This document shows positions 33,903 through 44,476 of a DNA stretch of 64,000 nt, piece by piece. The translations under genes and the position numbers were made by a program. Origin of the DNA: Carex sylvatica (lineage: Eukaryota > Streptophyta > Magnoliopsida > Poales > Cyperaceae); NCBI GenBank assembly GCA_964058845.1, contig CAXKVR010000120.1, forward strand, positions 62,001 through 126,000, given 5' to 3'. Every line of letters starts with the position of its first letter. Within the stretch, counting starts at the first letter, position 1. The notes beneath the pieces were generated by a model. It did not search any database. It was given only the letters and a program-made list of their open reading frames with translations, and was not told the origin of the DNA.

Positions 33903-35033
33903 TTAATCTCTACTGGAGCTTTCTCTAAGGACTCTACAAATGGCATCGCCTCCTTCCAATCCCCCAGCAAAAGAAACATCCGAGGCGACATACGGGATGA
34001 TGCGAAATACTGATGCGATGGAGGCACCCTGGCAGATGATCTCCCATCTCGAGTTGGCAAGATGAAAAGCCGCTAACTCATTGCTAAACCTTCCTTTGAT
34101 GAAAAGCATGCCTCTCTTTTGATCAATAGCAAACGGTACCAACACAAACCTCTTGAAACCCTCGCTTTTCCACTCTCCTTCTCGTACCCAGTTTTCGTTC
34201 CCTTCTAGCCTCCATATTGTAAGTTTCACATCCATTACTACCAAGTGGTAAATGCCTTCATCATATCCACTGAGAATCCACTTGTTTGCAATGCCTTTTC
34301 CTGTAAGTTTTGGCAGAGGAATTTTCCAGTAGGCGTTGCCATTGATCTCATAACCCATCAAGAAATCATCCCCTTGCATCCAGCATACTGACCCCCCTCT
34401 AAGCCCGACAGCAACAAACCGGTTTAGGCGTGTGTCGTAAGGTCTGTCATCATCCCATTTGAGAGTAATTGTTGATGATAATGTCCAATAGCATGTTTCA
34501 GATGAGAAAACATGGAACCGAAGATCATAAATCGTGTTTGTATCCTCTGACTGACATATGACAGGAATTAGCAAGTTGAAGTCGAGAGATGAAGCAGGGT
34601 TGAAAAACAACATCGTGGCACCAGCAAACTGGTATGGTTCTGGAGACGGGATGAGCTTTGGAATCTCAGCCCAAACGGACGTAATCGGATTGCCAACCAA
34701 CAATACTTGATCTCTGCATAAACAAAGTACCCCGTTGCTTGAGGCCAAAACCTTAAATTTCTTCGACAGGAGCCGATCGACAGTGCAGTTGTTTGTCTTT
34801 TCATGCATGGGTACGATGCCTTGGACCTTATTGACTGAGGAGGGGTCAGAGGTTATGGTGAAAAATACAGTGTATGGAACACGGGAATAGGCATCTTGCG
34901 TGAAGAACGGGTTGGCGATAAGCTTCTCCCAAGTACGGCACACAGCCTTGCACCGGACTAGGGCCTTTGTCGGAAGCAAAGCAAAGATTGCCATGATTAT
35001 TTCTTCCAGCATTGCCACCTTTTCGGAACTCAT
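33903..35033 (-). CDS. F-box protein, single exon
   Basis: This intact 376-residue protein begins with an F-box at about residues 8-45 (LEEIIMAIFALLPTKALVRC ... VCRTWEKLIANPFF). That domain binds SKP1 of an SCF ubiquitin ligase. The rest is an F-box-associated beta-propeller-like substrate-recognition region. It has regularly spaced aromatic strands (LASSNGVLCL, NPITSVWAEIPKL, HVFSSETCYWTLSS, WIKIPLPK-like and LAAFHLANSRWE). Length and layout fit the plant FBA/kelch-like F-box group, which are commonly one exon. A TATATATATAT run (35076-35092) lies about 45-60 bp upstream as a candidate TATA. No lesion is visible. The substrate cannot be inferred. Confidence 0.88.
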   Translation of the reverse strand: MSSEKVAMLEEIIMAIFALLPTKALVRCKAVCRTWEKLIANPFFTQDAYSRVPYTVFFTITSDPSSVNKVQGIVPMHEKTNNCTVDRLLSKKFKVLASSNGVLCLCRDQVLLVGNPITSVWAEIPKLIPSPEPYQFAGATMLFFNPASSLDFNLLIPVICQSEDTNTIYDLRFHVFSSETCYWTLSSTITLKWDDDRPYDTRLNRFVAVGLRGGSVCWMQGDDFLMGYEINGNAYWKIPLPKLTGKGIANKWILSGYDEGIYHLVVMDVKLTIWRLEGNENWVREGEWKSEGFKRFVLVPFAIDQKRGMLFIKGRFSNELAAFHLANSRWEIICQGASIASVFRIIPYVASDVSFAGGLEGGDAICRVLRESSSRD

Positions 35034-35383
35034 TATTGTGTTGAAAGCTGTGGTTTGGAAAGAGGTTCAAGCCGGTTTAAATATATATATATGCAGATTT
35101 AAGGTTAATTGTGGCAGTTTAAGATCTCTCCGTCTGCGTTTAAAAAGGATTCGGGCCTTATTACGATGCCTTAATTAGCATCTATTTTTGCTAGTTAGCT
35201 AATTTGGGTTATGCTCAAATAAGTTACGGTTCAATTCTAAAGTATAGCTTGAATAATTCATTGTTTATTTTTGGTTTTTTTTGAGATAAAATTTGTCCTT
35301 TCATTTATTAGATTCCAGTCTCCATAAGTCCATAAACATTTTTCAAGTACGACAAATACTCAATTGTTAAATTTAGATGCGGT
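35034..35383. other. Promoter side of the F-box gene, up to the transposon target site
   Basis: AT-rich. Apart from the TATA-like run nothing is recognised. It ends at the 9-bp target duplication of the MULE unit. Confidence 0.5.
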
Positions 35384-35392
35384 TATTTTTGA

Positions 35393-35736
35393 ATTTTTTT
35401 CACAAACCATTATTAATAAATGGAAAATTATGAAACCAATACGATTGTTTTTTTTTTTTCAAAAACCATAAAGACCGGACGGTCCGTCCGGTCTCGAATT
35501 TTCTTTTTCTCCAGACCGGACGGACCGTCCGGTCTCCAGGTTTTTTTTTTTTTCACGAAACCGCCACAGAAGTCGCCACAGAAGATCGGAATTTTTTTTT
35601 TTTTCAGACCGGACAGTCCGTCCTCTCTCCATTTTTTTTTTTTTCACGAAACTGCCAGAAGATCGAAGAAATTATTTTTTAATGCCAAATTTTTTGTTTT
35701 CTAGTGAAACAGTGATTTTTTTTTGTTTTTTAATGC
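35393..35736 (+). repeat. Left terminal inverted repeat of the MULE unit
   Basis: These 344 bp match the right end (51580-51927) at roughly 95% by eye, differing mostly in T-run lengths plus an extra direct copy of a CCGCCACAGAAG word. They contain two near-perfect palindromes CCGGACGG(A/T)CCGTCCGG spaced about 40 bp apart and a third, degraded one. The GC-rich palindromes stand out between poly-T runs. Confidence 0.88.
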
Positions 35737-36099
35737 CACAGAAAATCCTGCAGAAGCTCTACACCGATCCTAGGGATCGGTGGAGCTTTGTTTTCAAAAT
35801 GCCACGCCGCACGGGATGCTTCTTCTTCCTCTTTTCTCTCCTTCTTCCTTCCAGCCGAGTTGCTCTTATTTTTTTCTGTTTTTTTCGTTTTTTTAATCCT
35901 CTCAATCTACTAAATCATTTCTCAATCCAATTGTTTCAAAATATCTGAATCGTTGAAGAGATTTGGAAATTCTTCAGATCTACAATTTTGACAAGGTAAA
36001 TATCTCTATTTTTATAATTTTTTATTTTTAGCCGAATTTAAATAAATAACTAATTTAATTTATTTTGTTTAGTATATTTAGAATGTTTTTGTGAAATGT

Positions 36100-36690
36100 A
36101 GTGTTAAATTAGTATTTGGTGTAATTTAGTGGTAATGTAGTATTAATTTAGCGTAATTTGGTGTTAATTTATAGTTGATTTGATGTTAATTTAGTGTAAT
36201 GTAGTGGTAATGTAGTGGTAATGTAGTTGTAATTTAGTATATATATGTAGTATTAATTTAGTGTTAATTTAGTATAATTTAGTATATATGTAATATCAAT
36301 TAAGTATTCATGTATTATAATTTGTGCAAAATTAGATAAATGTGTAAATGTGTAATTAAGTGTAAATGTGTAAATTGTGTAAATGTGTAAATGTTTAAAA
36401 TTAGACTAGTAAATGTGTAAAATTAGACTAGTAAATGTGTAAAATTAGACTAGTAAATTTGTAAATGTGTAAAATTAGAGTAGTAAATGTGTAAAATTAG
36501 ATAGTAAATTGTGTAAATGTGTAAATTTTTAAAATTAGACTAGTAAATGTGTAAAATTAGACTAGTAAATTTGTAAATGTGTAAAATTAGAGTAGTAAAT
36601 GTGTAAATGTGTAAAATTAGACTAGTAAATATGTAAATGTGTAAAATTAGACTAGTAAATGTGTAAATGTGTAAAATTAGTTTGTTTATA
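36100..36690 (+). repeat. AT-rich minisatellite in the 5'-UTR intron of PMD A
   Basis: Variants of GTAAATGTGTAAAATTAGAC are repeated about a dozen times (36340-36690), preceded by TAGTGTAATTTAGTGTTAAT-type units (36100-36300). The block lies within a probable 5'-UTR intron running from GTAAATAT (35996) to AACAG (36751). Confidence 0.8.
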
Positions 36691-36756
36691 TAATTATGTG
36701 TGATGACTCTCATCAGTTGCAAAAATATTTGTTTATGAAATTTTCTAACAGAGTCA

Positions 36757-39061
36757 ATGGATAACCCGGATTATCCTGAGTTGTTGCAATTAGCACCACA
36801 GAACCACAGGGCATGGCAAGTTCGTGATATGGTAATTTTTATTATATTTATTAATTATTTATTTCAAATAAATATTATATGAAGTATTTCAATGATTTAT
36901 AATGCTTAATTTTATTTTTGCAGCCTACCTCTTCATTGAAGGTAAATGTACATCAAACAAGTATTGCTTACAACAGTCAGATGGATGATGATCTCAAGAG
37001 GTTAGGATTGTATCAAATTGCTCGCCTTAATGATTGTAAGATTGATCCGCATTTGATTACGGCTCTGGTTGAGAGGTGGAGGCCAGAGACTAATACATTT
37101 CATCTACCTGTCGGTGAGATGACAGTGACGTTGGAAGATGTCGCATGTCTATGGGGCTTACCGATTAAGGGTAATTAATAATCTCATAATAGTTTTTCTG
37201 TTAATTTAATTAACTATTTATAAAAAATAAATTGTTGATTGTATAATTCTTTTAATTTATAGGATACCCGATTTCTGGCACCAGCGATATTGACTGGGAC
37301 CCATACTTAAAGTATGATCTAGGAGCTGACCCGGCTAGTTTTTACGATGACCTCCATGAGACAATGCCATATAAATATAGAATTTATCATCCTGGGACAC
37401 CGGAAGAACGATTGTCCGTCTCTGCTTATGCACTTAGACTGAGATGGGTGCGGAGACGATTTAATGAGCCATTACAACAATTGAACGATCCTGAGACAGT
37501 CGCACGGTACACCCGAGGTTTTTGTATGGATTTATTCGGGTCGGTTATGTTTCCAGATTCGAGTGCGGATGGAGTCCCTGCGATGTACTTACAATTCATC
37601 ACTGATCTAGAGACTCCACAAGAATACAATTGGGGAGGTGCAGTACTTGCACATCTATATCGAGAGTTGTCACGTGCTTGCCACGCTAGGGTAGACACAA
37701 TAGCGGGTCCGATGTTGTTGTTACAGATTTGGTCATGGACTCGATTTTCTATTGGTCGGCCTATACCCCGGGAAGAGCCACCTCCCTTCGGTGGTGCCGA
37801 TGAGTATGAGAGGAATGCTTTCGGTGCTAAGTGGACCACTCTCCATTTGTGGCCAGAAAATCATCACTTAGGTAAAAAAATTTATAATTTGAGATAACAT
37901 TGATAGATTTATAATTGTTTTTTAACATTTATATTTTTATTTATATTTTTTTTGACAGGTGGTACAACTGCATATAGAGATAGCTTCGATAGACTAGCTG
38001 ATGAGACAGTTAACTGGCGACCATACGTTGATTATTATGATCATTTACCTCGACATGTCCGACGACAAAAGAGGTATTGGATGAGCTACAGTTACGTGAT
38101 CCATTTTTGGATGGTGGAGTTTCAGCATGCAGATAGGGTCATGCGCCAGTTTGGTAAGTACCAAGAGGTCCCACCTCCTCCTCCTCTATCATGGGATGAT
38201 ATTAGTTATTTACGAAATACATGGTATCATGATGGCAATTCAACAAGGGATGGTTGTTGGGCGATGACTCTTTCTGAGTTCATCGAAAAACCTCCAGTAT
38301 TAATTGGAGAGCGGAGACCATATGATATGTCGAGGCATCATCTGTACATGCATTGGTTCCACGCACGTGGTATGAGATCAGTGTATCTATCAGATAACAA
38401 TCCGAAAGCTCTACGACGTCAGGCTCCCCCGCGGACAGGAGATGTTGCTACACTGGCATACGTTCCTCATGGTCATAGGCATTCCCGTGTGGTTTGTACA
38501 TTACTTTTTCTTTTTTTCAATCAAACTAGATTTTTCAATATTAATGTGCAATATGTCATACTTCGAAATGTGTTATGTAGATTGCTCGAGAGATACAATG
38601 CACTATGCAGGCAATAGAAATGGTCAAAACTCCGAGACAAGTGGCATATGGCAAGATTATGCTCGAGCATGCTCGTGACATTATGGGATATTGATCAGAT
38701 TCACATCTTCCGAGGTATACTCGAGAGTGCTGGGATACCTATTGACTTGGACATGATCAGTTTGGATGATGATTATCCTGATCAGTATTATAATCGCCCT
38801 GCAACTACAGAGCCTCCCCAGGAGTGGGACAACTTTATGAGAGGCACAGAGTATGGATCTATATCTCAGTTCATGCTCGATGAATTAATGGGAGGCATTA
38901 GTGCAATGGGACCATCATCTGCAGAGGCGGGACCATCCAATGCAAATTACGGTCCATCTACTTCAGATCCACCTCTTCCAGCAAGCCGAATAAGGAATCC
39001 TACTGATCCGTACACTCCCGGGAGTGACGCCCTTAGACCAAGGCGACGACGAAGGCGTTAA
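36757..39061 (+). pseudogene. Plant mobile domain (PMD) protein gene of MULE set A, frameshifted near the end
   Basis: Five coding exons join in phase: 36757-36831, 36924-37170, 37263-37871, 37959-38491, 38581-38694, predicting 525 residues. The PMD signature is clear (ALVERWRPETNTFHLPVG, MTVTLEDVACLWGLPIKG). It is followed by the YNWGGAVLAHLYRELSRAC, LLLQIWSWTRF and FGAKWT blocks. PMD proteins include MAIN and MAIL1, which act in silencing and genome stability, and many transposon-borne relatives of unknown role. An extra base near 38683 throws the frame into TGA (38692-38694). The lost C-terminal tail stays readable in another frame to 39061 (DQIHIFRGILESAGIPIDLD ... DALRPRRRRRR) and aligns with PMD B. 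Core domain intact, tail lost. A 5'-UTR intron and a probable 3'-UTR intron (39077-39168) are present. Confidence 0.8.
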
Positions 39062-39399
39062 CATGTTTCGATTGAGTAAGTGCATATGTTAAGCATGATA
39101 CATTTTAATTTTTGATTGGAATTTACTATATTTTTAACCATGTTTTGATTTTGTTTTTGTTTTTGCAGAGGTACATGAAGAAATATAAGGTTAATGTTAG
39201 ATTGGATCTATTATTTTATGTATGCTATATGTAATGTTGAGTGGACTATTGTAACTTTAATTGGACTACCTTATGCTTATTTGAAATTTTATACATGAAA
39301 AATATATTCTTAGAATACATTAAAAAATCTGAATATAAATTCTTCGAACACAATAAAATGTCAATATAAGATACATCCCTAAAGATACAATAAAATGTC

Positions 39400-39735
39400 A
39401 ACATAAATTCTTACAATACAATAAAAATGTCTAAATAAGGTACATTGATGTAAATTTAGAAATCCATACAACGATACAATACAATAAAAATGTCTAAATA
39501 AGGTACATTGATGTAAATTTAGAAATCCATACAACGATACAATATAATAAAAATGTCTAAATAAGGTACATTAATGTAAATTTAGAAATCCATACAACGA
39601 TACAATACAATAAAAATGTCTAAATAAGGTACATTGATGTAAATTTAGAAATCCATACACGATACAATACAATACAATAAAAATGTCTAAATAAGGTACA
39701 TTAATGTAAATTTAGAAATCCATACAACAATATAA
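39400..39735 (+). repeat. ~63-bp tandem repeat between the converging set-A genes
   Basis: About five copies of a unit containing AAAAATGTCTAAATAAGGTA and GAAATCCATACAACGATACA lie between the two converging genes of set A. They may contain or replace the shared terminator region. Confidence 0.85.
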
Positions 39736-39899
39736 ACATAAATTTCTCAGTTTGATCGCCTCGATGCACCTGTTCCAAAATGAGTACAACTTAGTTGAAA
39801 TAAAATGGTAATTATGCAAACGAATTGTCTTTTGAATTTTTAAATTGTTATACCCGAATGTCTTGCTGCAGTTGACTATTGATTATGTTGTCGAGCATT

Positions 39900-42489
39900 T
39901 CACCTCGTGGCAGGGGCCTCCATTTTGTCCATAGTCATTATTCTTCGCTTGTGTTTTCTCCTACCCTTATTTACTTTATCTGGATCTGGCCTTATAATGG
40001 GTCCATTATACAATGGCCAATCCCGTTTATTTCCAAATCCATTGAATCGACCAGACCAAGTGCTTATATAATTTTGTAAACTGTAATATGAACTAACATA
40101 GTCGATAGGATTTAGCCTCCTCACGAAGCAAACTGCAAGAACATGGTTGCATGGGATACCTGTTAATTGAGGTCTCCGACAACTACATATAGGCATTCCT
40201 TCTGCAGGGAAGGTAACATAGTACTTCATTGAGCCCCGAACACCCTTCAATTAAAAAAATGATTAATTTACTGTCAAATATATTTACATCAAATGTATTA
40301 CATGAAAGTAAAAAAATAACTTACTGTCGAATGATTAACTTACTGTCTCGAGAAGTCCATTATTATCAATAACCTCATAGTCGTTGTGGCCAGCATACAT
40401 CGCCCGTACCTCATGTTTCCTTGCTTTTTATTACGACGATGTAAAATCTCTGTAATATTCAACGAAAAATCCAATCCAGTTGCCTCCCATCCAATCGCGC
40501 CTCCCGCCTATTTACAAACCAGTCGACATACTTATAAAAGGTCTTATCCACAATTGCACACACAGGTAGTTGCCTGGCAATCCTAAATACACTGTTTAGT
40601 ACTTCAGAGCCATTACTTGTCATTATACCCCATCGATTGAGGACTCCATCATGCACTTGTGCCCACTTATGCAGAGCCAAAGGCTCTACATCAGAGTTGC
40701 GGAGCCGTTTACCAAATTTCATAATGTAGTCATGTACGGCTGCATCTCTTTGCCTAATCAATTCCATCCCCTCTTCAAATCTCCAGATTTTTTTTTTGGC
40801 AACATATTTTTTGAATACATTTTTGATCCACTTTTCAGAGTATTTTTTCCAAATATTTTCACCAATATGCTGCGAACACAGTCGGTGGACAGCTTCACCA
40901 TTTTCCTCACACCATCCCAGATTAGGAGCCTCAAACACCCCTCGTATACCAAGGTGCTGGTCTGAGACAACACATATTTTTCCTGGCCCGACAACATTGA
41001 TACGCAACCAATTCATAAACCAACCCCAATTTTCTATAGACTCTTTTTCACAAATTGCAAATGCAAGTGACAATAGTTGTTGCTCTGCATCGTAAGCACA
41101 AGCCATAAAAAGTTTACCCTTGTATCTTCCGGATAAGAACCCAGCATCAACACTGATAACGGGTCGAAGATGAGGCCATGCTTCAATGCACGGCCCAAAT
41201 GCCCATGCAACCCTGTTGAAAATATTGATATTAAACTTGCTTGATGGTTCATCCTCTAGTAGGTACTGTGTACCTGGATTAGATGCTTTGATAGCACCCA
41301 GAAACGATGGCAGCATCTCGTAAGACTTCTCCCAACTCCCAAACAAGTCCGCAATTGCAAGTTCCCTACCTCTCCACAACTTGTAATACGAGGGCACTAC
41401 TGTCCCAAATTTAATTTTAACCAGATGCTTGACCATTTTAATGTTTAACTCCAGATCTTCTTGCAAAGCCGGTTTAATAATATCAGCAATTACTCTGGCA
41501 GTCATTTGATGACTATCCAACCTTTGAGCACTTCCAAAGCATGTGTGGACAAACAGGTTGGTGGAAATTGTCCAAGCACCTGTTGGTACTACCTTTGCAT
41601 ACAATTTTCATTGGCATTTTGAAGATTTACATGCAACTCTATACTTAGTTTTATTGCTGTTTATCACGTCTAACTCTGTGTTTTTTTTTAGGTGAAAAGC
41701 AGCAAGTTCTGATTTTAGTTTGGCTTTTGATTCAAACATTTGACCCTCAGCAAATTTTTCATCTGACCTGGGGGGGTTCTCCAGAAATGCACGATCCTTA
41801 TATGGCACTGGCAATTGATCGTGGAATGATGAACATGGATGCCTATCTCCCCGATTGAGGAATGGGATCGATTTGTGCCAATCATTTAATATTTCTTGGC
41901 CATTCATTTCAGCCTCCGCTTCGTCCATATCTGCATCCCATGCTTCAGCCGAATCATCATCATCATCAAAAGAACTTGTATCAGTTTCTGTGTCTTCATC
42001 TGATTGCTCACAAGGGTCATCACCGGCCTGAACCGGAGGTGTGTAGGTGGGTACAGGTACACTGCCCGACTCAGGATGAAAGTCCGTCTGAACCGACGGT
42101 GTGTTACTACCTCCAGGCAAACTATCTGGACACGGGTCATAACCCATTTGGTTTCTACCATGGTGCGCCTCAGCTACCAATTCTATAACCTTAAATCCAG
42201 CAACTTGAGCTGCAGTTTGTTTAATGACATCCCAAGTTTCCTCATTTTGTATCCGAAATAGTGAGAAATGGTACGATCCGGGTTGTGCTGTGTTCATACG
42301 TACCCTGATTGTCAATTTGACTTGACTCGGAAGCAATTCAAGTCCAACGTATATTTGCCGTCTTATAATAGCAAAACTAGTAGAATCAGATACAGTAAAG
42401 GTAAATGCAGCTCCTATGTCATAACCAACACCTGTTGAAGTGTTTTGGAGGTTACCACCAGAATACACATTGATCAATAGCAGTGACAT
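39900..42489 (-). pseudogene. MuDR/MULE transposase of set A, with nonsense and frameshift lesions
   Basis: Two exons (42489-40344, 40244-39900) encode a MULE transposase. A PB1-like N-terminus (MSLLLINVYSGG) is followed by an acidic linker with a poly-Asp run, the MuDR N-terminal domain (FAEGQMFESKAKLKSELAAF), and a DDE-type MULE core (SVDAGFLSGRYKGKLFMACA with Asp near residue 448; VVSDQHLGIRGVF; VHRLCSQHIGENIW). A SWIM zinc finger (CSCRRPQLTGIPCNH) lies in exon 2, and the end is basic. Lesions: an in-frame TGA at 41610-41608 where set B has Trp (CPWRLYAK), and a frame change near 40490 with further stops. The first ATG is assigned by alignment to set B. Transcribed from the set-A right end toward PMD A. 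Confidence 0.85.
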
Positions 42490-42501
42490 TTTGCTGAACA
42501 A

Positions 42502-42823
42502 AAATCAAACACTAAATTAACTCCAAATATTTTTTAATTTTACAACACTAAATATAAACAAATAAGTAAAAAAAAACTCACAATAATAATCAGAAGACGA
42601 TGCTGAGTACAACGATGATGGCGATCTGTTAATTTGGCAACTTCTCTATTGAATAATGAAAAAAAAACAGAAATCAAACACTAAATTAACTCCAAATATT
42701 TTTTAATTTTACAACACTAAATATAAACAAATCAGTAAAAAAAAAACTCACAATAATAATCAGAAGACGATGCTGAGTACAATGGTGGTGGCGATCTGTT
42801 AATTTGACAATTTTTTTATTGAA
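42502..42823 (-). repeat. Two-copy ~169-bp direct repeat upstream of transposase A
   Basis: AAATCAAACACTAAATTAAC and the ~150 bp that follow (including CAGAAGACGATGCTGAGTAC) occur twice at a 169-bp spacing. They duplicate the 5'-UTR/intron side of the gene and so probably its splice acceptor. Confidence 0.85.
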
Positions 42824-42941
42824 TTTGAAAAATACGAAATAATGAAAATAGAGAAACAATAATGGAGGCAGGGAAGAGAAGAAGAGAGAAGAGAAGAAGA
42901 AGAGGAAGAAGAGGGCTGCGTTGGGGAAATAAGGAAGCTTC

Positions 42942-43128
42942 CTACACCGATCCACAGGATCGGTGTGGAGAATTCAGGACCTACACCGATCCATAGGATC
43001 GGTGGAGGATTTTTGGTGTAATTTTTGGTGTGGCGTGTGGCATAGTGTTAAAAAGAGCTCCACCGATCCGTAGGATCGGTGTAGGGATTTGCATTTTTTG
43101 CTCCACCGATCCTACGGATCGGTGGAGG
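42942..43128. repeat. Cluster of four CACCGATCC...GGATCGGTG palindromes
   Basis: Four copies of a ~25-bp palindrome with 3-bp variable centres (ACA, ATA, GTA, TAC) lie in AT-rich DNA at the right end of set A. A fifth is at 35761 at the left end. Placement at both ends suggests transposase binding or silencing signals. Confidence 0.85.
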
Positions 43129-43203
43129 CTATATTCTGAATTTTGATCTGATCAGAGCTGTTTCGAGTAAAACCTTTAAAACTAATTCTATTTAAAAAAA
43201 AAA

Positions 43204-43760
43204 ATCCTCCCTGCGTGCTTCTTTCTTCCTCCATCTAAATATTTTTTTTAACTCTCATAATTAGTGTGATTTTTATTATAATCACATAAGTTTGTTTATT
43301 TTTGAAAGAAGAACAATAAGAGCTTCAGATCTACCAATTTCGTTAGGTATGTATTTAATTCTTTTATTTTTGTTAAATAATACGTAATTATGAATAAATG
43401 ATTTATGTTGTAATTGTAGTATAAATAAATGGTTTATTTTGTAATTGTAGTATAAATAAATAATGTATGTGTAATTTTTTCTTTTTGTAGTAAAAATAGT
43501 TTGTGTATTGTTTTAGTAGTATAAATAGTTTATGTTGAAATTGTAGTATAAAAAATAATTTATGTAGTAATTTATTTGCATGTAGTTTTTTTGTAGTGTA
43601 TATACATGTAGTAATTGTTGAATAATTTTTTTATTTGCATGGTTTATGTAGATGCATGGTTTATGTGCATGTAGTTTTTTTTAGTGTAGATGATGCATGT
43701 AGTATTTTTTTGGAGTATTTATTTTATAATTATATAGATGCAAGGTTTATTTGCATGTAA
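43204..43760 (+). repeat. Inner part of the set-B left arm (extended terminal repeat)
   Basis: CTCCCTGCGTGCTTCTTTCT through ACCAATTTCGTTAGGTATGT and beyond is the inverted counterpart of 51540 down to about 51100. It includes an exon-like end and the GTATGT donor (43347) that matches the 5'-UTR intron donor of PMD B (51383). Both B genes may therefore share a duplicated promoter, leader and first donor. For transposase B that intron could end at TTGTTCAG (44473). Confidence 0.75.
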
Positions 43761-43807
43761 TTTTTTTTTCACGAAACTTTTTTTCGTTTTTTTCATGTTT
43801 TTTTTGT

Positions 43808-43878
43808 TTTTCACGAAACCGCCACAGAAGGTTGAAATTTTTTTTTTTTTCAGACCGGACGGACCATCCGGTCTCCTT
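43808..43878 (+). repeat. Isolated internal fragment resembling the terminal repeat
   Basis: TTTTCACGAAACCGCCACAG followed by T-runs and CCGGACGGACCATCCGG repeats part of the left terminal repeat in the same orientation, far from either end. It is probably a relic of an earlier element end. Confidence 0.65.
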
Positions 43879-44185
43879 TTTTTTTCTTTTTTCACCAAAC
43901 TATTTTATTTTTTCTCCAGATATTACTGTTTTCATCATTTTAATTTTTTCTCCGGATATTACTATTTTCATCATTTTAATGTGTATTTTTTCTACGAATA
44001 TTACTGTTTTCATCATTTTTGCAAAGTTTTTTCTCCAAAAATTACTGTTTTCATCATTTTTGCAAATAAAAATCGTTTGTTATCTATGAATTTTTGGAAA
44101 ATAAATTTAAAGTAAAGATAAAGTAAACTTTTTAATTTTTCTAAAGAAATAATTATTACTAGTTTGACTCTCGAGAATTTTAATT

Positions 44186-44212
44186 GGAGACCGAATTAGG
44201 GATTCGGTCTCC
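44186..44212. repeat. 27-bp palindrome upstream of transposase B
   Basis: GGAGACCGAAT and its complement ATTCGGTCTCC flank a 5-bp centre. It shares the GGAGACCG half-site start with the terminal-repeat palindromes. Confidence 0.75.
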
Positions 44213-44476
44213 ATGTAATTTTTTTTTATATAAATATCTATCATCTTCTTTCCTCCAGCAGAAAAATAATTTCTTCTTTTCCACCATTTTCACCATTTTA
44301 AGCTAAAAATCAAGCGCTATCAAAATATTGTGTTTTTACAGATCGGCATCTGCATTGTGTTGGTAGCTTTCATCTAAAGATTGTAGTAAGTTAATTTTTT
44401 CAATTACGATCATATTTTAGGTTGTAAAATTGAAAATGATATCGACGATTGATTGTGAATTTTTTTTGTTCAGATA

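Larger units (their letters stand above)
35737..43203. mobile_element. MULE set A: PMD gene and transposase gene converging
   Basis: Both ends of this segment carry CACCGATCCNNNGGATCGGTG palindromes (one at about 35761, four at 42942-43128). Next to them is a related phrase (ATGCCACGCCGCAC at left, ATGCCACACGCCACACC on the complement at right). These are its own subterminal repeats. Its borders coincide with the points where the outer element's left arm breaks (35736) and resumes (about 43204). I found no target duplication for it, and about 55 bp of the outer arm seem missing at the junction. Confidence 0.6.

Noticed and set aside
35420..35704. Phe-rich open frames over the left terminal repeat, and matching frames at 51479-52002
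   Set aside because: Encoded by T-runs of the inverted repeat; no plausible protein.
36540..36722. Repetitive open frame with LILHIYTFTS-like units
   Set aside because: Translation of the AT-rich minisatellite in the PMD A 5'-UTR intron, not a gene.
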